From contig NZ_CAJTUX010000045.1 in NCBI RefSeq assembly GCF_910579365.1, positions 1 through 22,579 on the forward strand: DNA of 22,579 bases. Reading direction: 5' to 3'. Below are positions 1 to 6,676 of this stretch, in pieces. This DNA is from an uncultured Oscillibacter sp. (lineage in GTDB: Bacteria > Bacillota > Clostridia > Oscillospirales > Oscillospiraceae). The notes below the pieces were generated by a model. It was not told the origin of the DNA. It made no database searches and saw nothing but the letters and a program-made list of their open reading frames with translations. How positions within the stretch are numbered: position 1 is the stretch's first letter; each line of letters begins with the position of its first letter. The translations under genes and the position numbers were made by a program.

Positions 1-2
1 GC

Positions 3-1463
3 GGCATTTTCTTCGGCGGCGTCCATGACTTCGGCGCCCTGTTCGCCTCCGTCCGGCACGACGGCAAGTCCATCGGCGAGATCATTTCCACCAACATGAG
101 CAAGCGGGCCAAGACCCTGTTCCTGATCTTCGCCTACCTGACCTTAATTCTGGTCGTCGCGGCCTTCGCCTCCATCGTGGCGGGCACCTTCGGCGCCACC
201 TTTACCGAGGCGGGCGCGGTGGATTACGCCGCCTCGGAGGCCAACGCCCGGGTGGCCATGGTGTCCCTGCTGTTCATCGCCATCGCCATCGTCTTCGGCT
301 TCCTGGTGTACCGCCGGAACGCCCCTATGGGCGTGGCCAGCGTCATCGGCGTCGTCGCCATCGTGGTCATCATCGCCGTCGGCATGAACTTCCATCCCAT
401 CTATCTCTCTTCCTCCTCCTGGATGTGGATCTGCGGCGTTTACATCGCCATCGCCTCCGTCACCCCCGTCTGGATTCTGCTTCAGCCCCGTGACTATCTG
501 TCCAGCTTCCTGCTGTACGCCATGCTGGCCCTGGCGGTGATCGCCGTGTTCCTGGCCCATCCCTCCATGGACAGCCTGCCCACCGTCAACACCTTCGTGG
601 TGACCAACGCCGAGACCGGCGCGGGCAACCCCATCTTCCCCGTGCTCTTCACCACCATCGCCTGCGGCGCCATTTCCGGCTTCCACTCCCTGGTCTCCTC
701 CGGCACTACCTCCAAGCAGCTGGACAAGGAGATCGACGCGAAGCCCATCGCGTACGGCGGCATGCTTCTGGAGTGCGTGCTGGCCATCCTGACCCTGTGC
801 GCCGTGGCCTATGCTTACAGCTGGAACGCCGCGAACCCCGACGCCGCCCTGAAGGGCGCCACCGCCATCTTCGGCGGCGGCCTGGCTCACATGATTGACG
901 ATTCCATCCCCGGCACCTACAGCATCCTGTACACTCTGCTGGTGCTGACCTACTCCGCCTTCTGCCTGACCTCTCTGGACACCGCCACCCGTCTGGCCCG
1001 GTTCATGTTCCAGGAGTTCTGGCTGGATTCCAGCAAGGGCGAGACCCCGGAGAATGTCACCGGCTATAAGAAGGTCCTCTCCAATATGTACGTCTCCACC
1101 GGCATCACCGTCGTCCTGGGCGTGCTGCTGGGCCTGAACGGCTATGAGAAGATCTGGGCGCTGTTCGGCTCCGCCAACCAGCTGCTGGCGGCCCTGGGCC
1201 TGCTGGCCGTGGCCACGTGGCTGGGCAACATCGGCAAGAACAACAAGATGTTCCTCATCCCCATGGGCTTCATGCTGGTGGTCACCATCTGCTCCCTGCT
1301 GGTCAACACCAAGAACCAGATCGGCGTGATCTCCGCCGGCGGCGCGGACTGGGGTCCCTATGTCCAGGCCATCCTGGGCGTGCTGCTGGTGGTTCTGGCG
1401 GTCATCCTGGCCATCGAGGGCATCGCCACCATCGCCCATCCCAAGAAGAATCAGAAGGTCTGA
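3..1463 (+). CDS. cstA: CstA family peptide/pyruvate transporter, 5'-truncated by the window edge
   Basis: This is the C-terminal part (about 486 residues) of a carbon starvation protein A family carrier. It is a polytopic inner-membrane protein that, in characterised members (CstA, BtsT), takes up peptides or pyruvate with protons. The reading frame is open from base 3, before the first ATG at 96. The upstream residues (GIFFGGVHDFGALFASVRH) match the conserved CstA loop, so the true start lies to the left of the window. About ten hydrophobic segments follow, with the conserved SGFHSLVSSGTTSKQL loop and a C-terminal five-helix block ending in a short lysine-rich tail (HPKKNQKV). A strong hairpin terminator follows at 1536. 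The substrate cannot be decided from sequence. Family assignment is secure. Confidence 0.93.
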   Translation, partial: GIFFGGVHDFGALFASVRHDGKSIGEIISTNMSKRAKTLFLIFAYLTLILVVAAFASIVAGTFGATFTEAGAVDYAASEANARVAMVSLLFIAIAIVFGFLVYRRNAPMGVASVIGVVAIVVIIAVGMNFHPIYLSSSSWMWICGVYIAIASVTPVWILLQPRDYLSSFLLYAMLALAVIAVFLAHPSMDSLPTVNTFVVTNAETGAGNPIFPVLFTTIACGAISGFHSLVSSGTTSKQLDKEIDAKPIAYGGMLLECVLAILTLCAVAYAYSWNAANPDAALKGATAIFGGGLAHMIDDSIPGTYSILYTLLVLTYSAFCLTSLDTATRLARFMFQEFWLDSSKGETPENVTGYKKVLSNMYVSTGITVVLGVLLGLNGYEKIWALFGSANQLLAALGLLAVATWLGNIGKNNKMFLIPMGFMLVVTICSLLVNTKNQIGVISAGGADWGPYVQAILGVLLVVLAVILAIEGIATIAHPKKNQKV

Positions 1464-1535
1464 GCGGCCCTTTGGGCGGAGTGCCAGTCTCCGCCGGGCG
1501 CGCAGCCTGTTGTTCCGGATGAAAAGAAGAAAAGG

Positions 1536-1571
1536 ACCCGGCGGGAAGTTTCCGCCGGGTTCTTCTTTTTC
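1536..1571 (+). terminator. Rho-independent terminator of cstA
   Basis: A 9-bp GC-rich stem (ACCCGGCGG at 1536-1544, CCGCCGGGT at 1552-1560) with a 7-nt loop is followed by TCTTCTTTTT. It lies 73 bases after the cstA stop codon. Confidence 0.88.
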
Positions 1572-1608
1572 CGCCGTGCAGACCGTATTTCCCGCCGCCG
1601 ACAGTTTC

Positions 1609-1660
1609 CCCATGTTTTTTCATGGGCGCTCCTGTAGAATGGGACAAATTGGAAGGAGGC
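1609..1660 (+). promoter_or_regulatory. Leader/promoter region of the noc/parB-like gene
   Basis: A perfect inverted repeat CCCATG (1609-1614)/CATGGG (1620-1625) spaced by five T residues is followed by a possible -10 TAGAAT (1635-1640). A strong ribosome binding site GGAAGGAGG (1651-1659) lies 7 bases before the ATG at 1667. No convincing -35 is visible. With such a short distance from -10 to the start codon, the leader would be very short. The inverted repeat could be an autoregulatory site, but this is a guess. Confidence 0.4.
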
Positions 1661-1666
1661 GGTCCC

Positions 1667-2464
1667 ATGGGGACTTATGAGGAAAAGCGGGTGCTGCGGC
1701 TGCGTGTGGAAGCCATCCGCCCCAATCCCCGCCAGCCCAGGCGGCTGTTTGACGAGACGGGTCTCCGGGAACTGGCGGCATCCATCCGCCGTCACGGCAT
1801 TTTACAGCCCCTGGTGGTCCGCCGCCGCCCCGACGGCTGGGAGCTGGTGGCGGGGGAGCGCCGGCTTCGGGCGGCGCGGCTGGCGGGGCTGGAGACGGTG
1901 CCCTGTGTGGAGGCGGAGGTGGACGAGCGGGAGTCCGCTCTGCTGGCCCTGGTGGAAAACTTGCAGCGCCAGGACCTTCACTACTTCGAGGAGGCCGCCG
2001 CCATCGCGGATTACCTCCGCCGCACCGGCATCACTCAGGAGGAGGCCGCCGCCCAGCTGAGCCGGTCCCCCTCGGCGGTGGCCAACAAGCTGCGGCTGCT
2101 GCGCCTGTCCCCGGCCTGTCAGGCCCTTTTGCTGGAAAAGGGCCTGACCGAGCGCCACGCCCGGGCCCTCCTCCGGCTGGAGGACGAGGAGGAACGGCTG
2201 GCGGCGGCCCGGCGGGCGGCGGACAAACAGCTGAACGTGGCCCAGACGGAACAGTACATCGAGCGCCGCCTTGAGCAGCTTCAGTCCTCGCCTCCGGCGG
2301 GGCGGCGGACCTATATTCTCAAAGATGTGCGCCTGTTTATAAACAGTGTGGACCGGGGACTGCGCATCGTCCGGGACGCGGGGGTGGACGCCCAGTGCCT
2401 CCGGGAGGACACGGAGGAGGAGATCGTCATGACCATCCGCATTCCCCGGCATCCAAAGGGCTGA
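1667..2464 (+). CDS. ParB/Noc family nucleoid-occlusion or partition protein
   Basis: This 265-residue protein belongs to the ParB/Spo0J/Noc family of CTP-dependent DNA clamps that load at palindromic sites and slide along DNA. It has the N-terminal ParB domain with IRPNPRQPRRLFDE (17-30), the HGILQPLVVR segment, the CTP-binding GERRLRAARLAG box (63-74) and the ENLQRQDLHYFEEA box (97-110). A helix-turn-helix (about 122-143, ITQEEAAAQLSRSPSAVANK) and a C-terminal dimerisation region follow. The ATG at 1667 is chosen over the in-frame ATG at 1622 because GGAAGGAGG lies just before it. No ParA or other partition gene is adjacent in the window and no canonical parS (TGTTTCACGTGAAACA) or NBS (ATTTCCCGGGAAAT) was seen. 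It may be Noc rather than the chromosomal ParB, which normally follows ParA. Confidence 0.85.
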   Translation: MGTYEEKRVLRLRVEAIRPNPRQPRRLFDETGLRELAASIRRHGILQPLVVRRRPDGWELVAGERRLRAARLAGLETVPCVEAEVDERESALLALVENLQRQDLHYFEEAAAIADYLRRTGITQEEAAAQLSRSPSAVANKLRLLRLSPACQALLLEKGLTERHARALLRLEDEEERLAAARRAADKQLNVAQTEQYIERRLEQLQSSPPAGRRTYILKDVRLFINSVDRGLRIVRDAGVDAQCLREDTEEEIVMTIRIPRHPKG

Positions 2465-2465
2465 G

Positions 2466-2497
2466 GGGGCCGGAATCCTCCGGAGGCCCGTTTTTCT
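2466..2497 (+). terminator. Rho-independent terminator of noc/parB-like gene
   Basis: A GC-rich imperfect hairpin (GGGCC-GGA ... TCC-GG-AGGCCC) immediately follows the TGA stop codon and runs into CGTTTTTCTT. Confidence 0.72.
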
Positions 2498-2533
2498 TGT
2501 TACTGGATTGTAATCTCTTTTTCTGAGAATCTG

Positions 2534-2542
2534 TGTTAGAAT
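2534..2542 (+). promoter_or_regulatory. Extended -10 promoter upstream of vanW-like gene
   Basis: TGTTAGAAT (2534-2542) fits an extended -10 element (TGnTATAAT type). No good -35 is present at 17 bases; a TTGTAA at 2508 is too far away (23-base spacer). It lies about 70 bases before the GTG start. Confidence 0.45.
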
Positions 2543-2612
2543 ATCCTGAGAGTAAAACGGCCCGTTGTGTGGGGCCGCTTTTCAAGACCCTAGCAAGCAG
2601 GAGGGACTTTCT

Positions 2613-4412
2613 GTGGAACAGATGACAAAGGAGCATACAACGACGGGAGGAGCCCGGGTGAAAAGCGGCGGCGCCGCCCCGGTGATCATTGCCCTGGCGC
2701 TCACCGCCGCCATCATGGCGGGGGCCTATGCCGGGCTTTGCGCCTGGGCCGGGTCCCGGACCACGTTTTATCCGAAGGAAACCATCAGCGGCGTGCCCGT
2801 GGGGGGATTGACCGTGGAGGAGGCCGCGCAGGTGCTGGCGGGCGCCCTGCCGGAGCAGAGCATCGCCGTCTCCTCCGCCCAGGACCCCGTTAAAGAGGGC
2901 TGGACGGAGGGCGCTTCCGCCTCCGTCACGCTGGAGGACCTGGGATACACAGCGGAGCAGTGCGGCGGCATCGCCCAGCGCCGGTTTGAGGAGCAGAGCG
3001 CCGCCCCTTTCCTCAGCCGGGGGGCCCAGGTTCTTTCTGTTTTGACGGATTCCACCCCCCAGGGGCTGACCGCCCAGGACCGGGACGGCGCGCTCTTTCA
3101 GGAGGGGGTCTCCCGTCTGGCGGAGGCCCTTTCCCAGCAGCCCCTGGACGGATCCTTCACCGTGGAGGACAGCGAGATTCTGCTGACCAAGCAGGCCAAC
3201 GGACGCACCATCGGTCAGGAGACCCTGGCCGCCGCCCTGGAGGAGGCCCTGGCCGCCAGCCAGTGGGAGATTCAGGTGGAGCTCACCACCCAGGAGGCGG
3301 TCCCCCTCTCCATTCAGGAGGTTCACGACGCGGTCTCCGGCGAGGTGAAAAATGCCTCCTATGACGCCGCCTCCGGCGCCATCGTCCCCGAGCGGATGGG
3401 GGCCTCCTTCAACACGGTGTCCGCCCAGCGGGCGCTGGACGCCGCCCTTCCCGGCGAGACCATTTCCGTTCCTGCCGACATTCAGCATCCGGAAATTACG
3501 GCGGCGGAGCTGAAGGACGTTCTCTTCCGGGACCTTCTGGGGGAGTGCACCACTCACGTCGGCGGCACCGCCGCCCGCATCTCCAATGTGCGCCTGTCCT
3601 CCGCCGCCTTTGACGGGACGGTGCTCAACAGCGGGGACGTCTTCTCCTACAACGAGACCGTGGGCCAGCGGACCGAGGCCAAGGGCTATAAGGCCGCCCC
3701 CGCCTACGTCCAGGGGGAGACCGTGGATGAGATCGGCGGCGGCGTGTGCCAGCCCTCCTCCACGCTGTATTATGCCTGCCTCCTGGCCAATATGGAGATT
3801 ACCGAGCGCTACGCCCACCGCTACATTCCCGCCTACATCACCCGGGGCATGGACGCCACGGTCTCCTGGGGCGGGCCGGATTACAAGTTCACCAACAACA
3901 CCAAGTACCCCGTCAAGATCGTGGCCAAGTATGAAAACGCCTATCTCACCGTCCAGCTCTGGGGCACCAAGACCGACGACCTGACGGTGAAGATGACCTA
4001 TGAAACCCTCTCCACCACACCCTTTGAGGAAGTGGAGCAGGAGGACCCCTCTCTCGCCCCCGGCGCCCGGCAGGTGAAGGTGACGCCCTACACCGGCTAT
4101 AAGGTCCGGACCTACCGCAATGTCTTCGACAGCAGCGGCAATCTGATCTCCAGCGATGTGGAGGCTATCAGCGATTACAAACACCGGGACCGTCTGGTGC
4201 TGGTGGGTCCCCCCAAGCCCGCCGCCCCGGCGGAGGACACCCCTGCGTCCAACCCGGTACCCGGCGTGCCGGTGGAGCCGAATCCCGGCGTCCCCGCCGA
4301 TACCGAGGAGCCGGAGAACATCCCGGCCGCGGGACCCGCCGAGATTCCCGCGGAGCCGGAGACTCCGGAGGAACCCCCCGCCGTGGTGGTGATTCCGCCC
4401 TCTGAGGAATAA
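2613..4412 (+). CDS. VanW family protein with peptidoglycan-binding-like repeats, membrane anchored
   Basis: This 599-residue cell-envelope protein has a short cytoplasmic N-terminus and one transmembrane helix (about 22-46). An extracellular region resembling the PG_binding_4 (YoaR-like) repeats spans about 55-300. A VanW domain follows (about 310-445), with VLNSGDVFSYNETVG and the conserved GGGVCQPSSTLYYA and RYIPAYITRGMDATVSWGG segments. A G5-like beta segment comes next (450-530). The protein ends in a proline/glutamate-rich tail of about 68 residues that probably spans or lies in the wall. The molecular role of VanW domains is not established; they accompany cell-wall genes and some vancomycin-resistance clusters. 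No van resistance genes are near. The GTG at 2613 is chosen because AGGAGGG (2599-2605) lies 7 bases upstream. Confidence 0.88.
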   Translation: MEQMTKEHTTTGGARVKSGGAAPVIIALALTAAIMAGAYAGLCAWAGSRTTFYPKETISGVPVGGLTVEEAAQVLAGALPEQSIAVSSAQDPVKEGWTEGASASVTLEDLGYTAEQCGGIAQRRFEEQSAAPFLSRGAQVLSVLTDSTPQGLTAQDRDGALFQEGVSRLAEALSQQPLDGSFTVEDSEILLTKQANGRTIGQETLAAALEEALAASQWEIQVELTTQEAVPLSIQEVHDAVSGEVKNASYDAASGAIVPERMGASFNTVSAQRALDAALPGETISVPADIQHPEITAAELKDVLFRDLLGECTTHVGGTAARISNVRLSSAAFDGTVLNSGDVFSYNETVGQRTEAKGYKAAPAYVQGETVDEIGGGVCQPSSTLYYACLLANMEITERYAHRYIPAYITRGMDATVSWGGPDYKFTNNTKYPVKIVAKYENAYLTVQLWGTKTDDLTVKMTYETLSTTPFEEVEQEDPSLAPGARQVKVTPYTGYKVRTYRNVFDSSGNLISSDVEAISDYKHRDRLVLVGPPKPAAPAEDTPASNPVPGVPVEPNPGVPADTEEPENIPAAGPAEIPAEPETPEEPPAVVVIPPSEE

Positions 4413-4506
4413 AGGCAGTCCGCGCCTCTTAGATGGGTATCCGTAAAACAGCAATCCGGATAAATTACGGTTACGGCATCTGTCAGACAGGATTGGGCAC
4501 GAAAGA

Positions 4507-4549
4507 TGGGCGGAGAATGGATAAAATTCCATTCTCCGCCCACTTTTTC
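4507..4549 (+). terminator. Strong rho-independent terminator after vanW-like gene
   Basis: A perfect 15-bp stem (TGGGCGGAGAATGGA at 4507-4521, complement at 4528-4542) with a 6-nt loop is followed by CTTTTTC. It lies 95 bases after the vanW stop and marks the left limit of the decayed mobile-element region. Confidence 0.9.
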
Positions 4550-4636
4550 GTTTAACCGCCTGATTTATCGCTTTTTCCGTTTACGTCTCTGCGGAGCAGA
4601 AGCCTTGCCCCGCTTGCTGATGTGTTTCTTTATCTG

Positions 4637-5112
4637 CTAGGATTTGTTCAGAATCCCTATCAGGGTCACAAATTCTTCCTGCGTCAACGTATCATAGTCA
4701 ATCACAAGCTGTGATAGGAGCACTTTTGCTATCGTTTCTTCTGTACTTCCTTCGCGACTAAGAGCGCGTTCCGGTTGATGTGCCGCTTTCTCTGCTGGTG
4801 ATTCTGTATCGACATCAGCAGTAATGATATCGGCTCTGTGTGCCTCCCGAATATCTCGGAGGATGGGCCGCAAATCCTCAAAAATCGTATAGGCAAAATA
4901 ATCGTCTTCATCCACCTGGGCAAGCAACGTGCGCATATTCAATTCATTGTCATCCAAGCCCTCGCGCTCCATCACCACCTTACGCTGGGCTTTGAGCATT
5001 GCGTTGGTATCGCGGATATGCGTACTGGCGATTCGATCAACATATATTTCGAGGTCAACCATAAGCCGCCGGAAATCTCCACGAACAGCAAACTCACAGA
5101 GCAGCCGGTTGT
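4637..5112 (-). pseudogene. Unrecognised gene fragment, probably mobile-element cargo, ending at an in-frame TAG
   Basis: About 155 residues in an AT-richer block, from LLCEFAVRGDFRRLMVDLEI to VTLIGILNKS. It is acidic and helical, with no motif I can name. The same frame continues upstream into a sortase fragment, with the join near 5100-5130, so its own start is missing or is the internal ATG at about 5061, which has no good ribosome binding site. After the TAG at 4637-4639 the frame stays open for 23 codons to a TAA at 4565-4567. These encode a strongly basic tail (KKHISKRGKASAPQRRKRKK), the kind of ending seen on nucleic-acid-binding proteins. The TAG may therefore be a nonsense mutation. 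Function unknown. Confidence 0.5.
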
Positions 5113-5461
5113 GAATCTTGCCGGAGTAATTGTTTGTACCGCGGTTATGGCCGGCGAAGCAGGCGCTGCCCGCCTGATTGACCAGCCCGCCGCTGAGAGC
5201 ACCGGGGACGAGGTTGGAGGGCAGGCACTCGCCGCTGCCGGGGAGGTAGCGGGTGGGGGTCCCAAAGCCGGGAGCGGCCAGGGCCGTGTTCTTGCTCCGG
5301 TCTACGTTGGGGTTTTCCCACTCGAAGATGGTATCATCGCTGGTGGGCTGGCCGAACAGGTAATCCTCCGGCGCGTCAAAGTCATACTCCAGGGCGCTGG
5401 CCTGTGTGACGCAGAGGGCGCACAGCATCATGGCCGGCAGAAAACTTCGCAGTTTGGACAC
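5113..5461 (-). pseudogene. Truncated sortase-like protein (signal peptide plus part of the catalytic domain)
   Basis: This fragment begins with a clear signal peptide (KLRSFLPAMMLCALCVTQASA). An exported region (EYDFDAPEDYLFG) and a sortase-like segment containing CFAGHNRGTNNYSGKIH follow. The His in AGHNRG fits the catalytic His of sortases. The sequence then switches to unrelated protein, so the catalytic Cys and Arg strands are absent and the enzyme cannot be active. A GTG at 5459-5461 could have been the original start (MSKLRSF), but there is no good ribosome binding site. The frame is fused upstream to a surface-protein tail. Identification as sortase rests on the HNRG motif and the context; moderately sure. 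Confidence 0.55.
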
Positions 5462-5641
5462 CTCACCGGTGTAGTTGGCGCTGACGGTATAGCCGGTGGC
5501 GTAGCGGCTGGCGGCGGCGGTGTAACGAGTGACGGGATTGCCCTCTCCATCGATCTCCGTGGATTCGCTCCGCTTCACATCCCCCAGGGTCAGGGTCTTG
5601 CCCTTGTCCTCGATGGTCTTGGGGGTGAGGCTGGGATAAAT
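5462..5641 (-). pseudogene. Fragment of a surface/cargo protein typical of Clostridia integrative elements
   Basis: About 60 residues (IYPSLTPKTIEDKGKTLTLG ... TGYTVSANYTGEVS), with neither start nor stop of its own. The pattern PKTIEDKGKTLTLGDV followed by threonine/tyrosine-rich beta repeats (TRYTAAASRYATGYTVSANY) is recalled from extracellular proteins encoded next to sortases in Firmicute conjugative elements. A - strand stop codon lies just upstream of the fragment in this frame (near 5660), and the reading frame runs straight into the sortase signal peptide downstream. This indicates a deletion joining two neighbouring genes. Confidence 0.45.
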
Positions 5642-5644
5642 CGA

Positions 5645-5802
5645 TCGCCAATACCGCTAAGAAACCGGAGACTGCTTTGAAAATCCAACTTCTTTCTTCT
5701 TTTATTGACTATGATCTTTAGGTTTTCTGCATATTGCTCGACTATATCACGGCGTTTTTGGGCTGCATCTCGTTTATCTACACAAGGTTCCCCGCTCCCC
5801 AT
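5645..5802 (-). pseudogene. Short AT-richer coding fragment, unrecognised
   Basis: A - strand frame from ATG at 5802 reads MGSGEPCVDKRDAAQKRRDI followed by VEQYAENLKIIVNKRRKKLDFQ. It then runs out of register into the neighbouring GC-rich fragment at about 5640. The highly charged helical composition and distinct base content suggest a piece of another element gene, but it is too short to name. It may be noncoding. Confidence 0.25.
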
Positions 5803-6575
5803 GAGCGCATGATCGAGGATGATGTGTTTGAGAAGGTCCGGGTGATCCGCCGCAGAGGCACCGCATGACCCGCACCGGCAGGAGCAGTATCTTTTCCGGG
5901 CTGGTCTATTGTGCTGACTGCGGCTCCAAGATGCAGTGCGGTTCTTCCAACAACGGCGACTTCTCTCAAGACTTCTTCGACTGTTCCCTGCACAAGAAGA
6001 ACAGGGAGAAATGCGGCGGCCATTTTATCCGGGTGAAGGTTCTGGAACGTATGGATTTGAAGCATATCCAACTGGTGACGGACTACATTCTGCGGTATGA
6101 GGTCCATTTCCGCATGGTCATGGAACAGCAGATGAAGCTGGAAAGCGTCGAGAAGATTCTGACCAGCAGGAAGAAGCTCAGCCGGGACGAGAAGCGCATC
6201 GCCGAGTTAAAGCGGCTGTTCATCAAGATTTATAAGGACAACGCCAGCGGACGGCTGAGTGACGGGCGGTTTGATATGCTGAGTCAGAGCTATGAAGCGG
6301 AGCAGAAGCAGCTTGAAGGCAAGGTCGTTCTCTTGCGGCAGGAGATTGAAGTACAGGCGCGACAGAGCGAGAATATTGAGGAGTTCATTCAGATGGCGCA
6401 GAAGTATGTGGCCATTGAGCCGCTTGACCCCTACGCCCTTCGGGAGCTGGTTCAGGCGATCTATGTGGAGGCCCCGGACAAGTCCGGCGGCAAGCGGAGG
6501 CAGAACATCCACATCAAGTATGACGGTCTGGGCTTTATCCCTCTGGATGAGCTGATGAAAGGGGAAACGGCGTGA
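5798..6575 (+). pseudogene. C-terminal remnant of a large serine recombinase (zinc ribbon plus DUF4368), frameshifted
   Basis: The fragment starts abruptly at PHERMIEDDVFEKVRVIRR (from about 5798), the end of the recombinase domain. It shifts frame near 5850 and continues from 5865 as RTGRSSIFSGLVYCADCGSKM, a zinc beta-ribbon with CxxC and a later Cys pair. A coiled-coil and a C-terminal DUF4368 block (GLGFIPLDELMKGETA) follow. The N-terminal resolvase domain with the catalytic Ser is missing. Restoring one base in the CGCCGCAGAGGC stretch joins the two frames, so this is a one-base deletion in a gene that had already lost its 5' end. The family includes the Tn4451-type TnpX-like recombinases, which move elements in and out of chromosomes. 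It cannot be functional as it stands. From 5865 alone a 236-residue protein could be made. Confidence 0.82.
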
Positions 6576-6590
6576 CCAAAGTCACGCCGT
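6567..6590. terminator. Hairpin at the recombinase stop codon, possibly bidirectional
   Basis: A perfect 10-bp stem ACGGCGTGAC/GTCACGCCGT with a CAAA loop includes the TGA stop of the recombinase remnant. The T-tract is poor on both sides. It faces the 3' end of pyk, which ends 87 bases away, so it may serve both. Confidence 0.55.
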
Positions 6591-6676
6591 CCCTTGAAAA
6601 CACGATGTTTTTAACCTTTTTGAAATTTTACCGTCTTACGACCGCCGTCCCTTGGCGGGAAGCGTTTTTTCATTTC

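Larger units (their letters stand above)
4550..6600. mobile_element. Decayed integrative/mobilizable element remnant
   Basis: This 2-kb block between vanW and pyk holds only broken genes. On the - strand are a surface-protein tail, a sortase N-terminus and an unrecognised AT-richer gene, spliced into one reading frame. On the + strand is the C-terminal part of a large serine recombinase with a frameshift. Base composition changes abruptly within it: AT-richer at about 4640-5110 and 5645-5790, GC-rich between. Large serine recombinases, surface proteins with wall-sorting features and dedicated sortases are common cargo of Clostridia conjugative or mobilizable elements. Boundaries are approximate: the left end lies after the terminator ending at 4549, and the right end near the hairpin at 6567-6590. 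No clear terminal repeats were found. Confidence 0.75.

Noticed and set aside
2613..4412. vanW as part of a vancomycin-resistance cluster
   Set aside because: No vanH, ligase, vanX or two-component genes are nearby. VanW domains are widespread in Firmicutes envelopes without resistance roles.
2427..4532. A 701-codon open frame on the - strand opposite the vanW-like gene
   Set aside because: It mirrors the GC-rich codon pattern of the real gene, gives a Gly/His/Leu-rich nonsense composition, and runs through the strong terminator at 4507-4549. The vanW frame has domains and a ribosome binding site.
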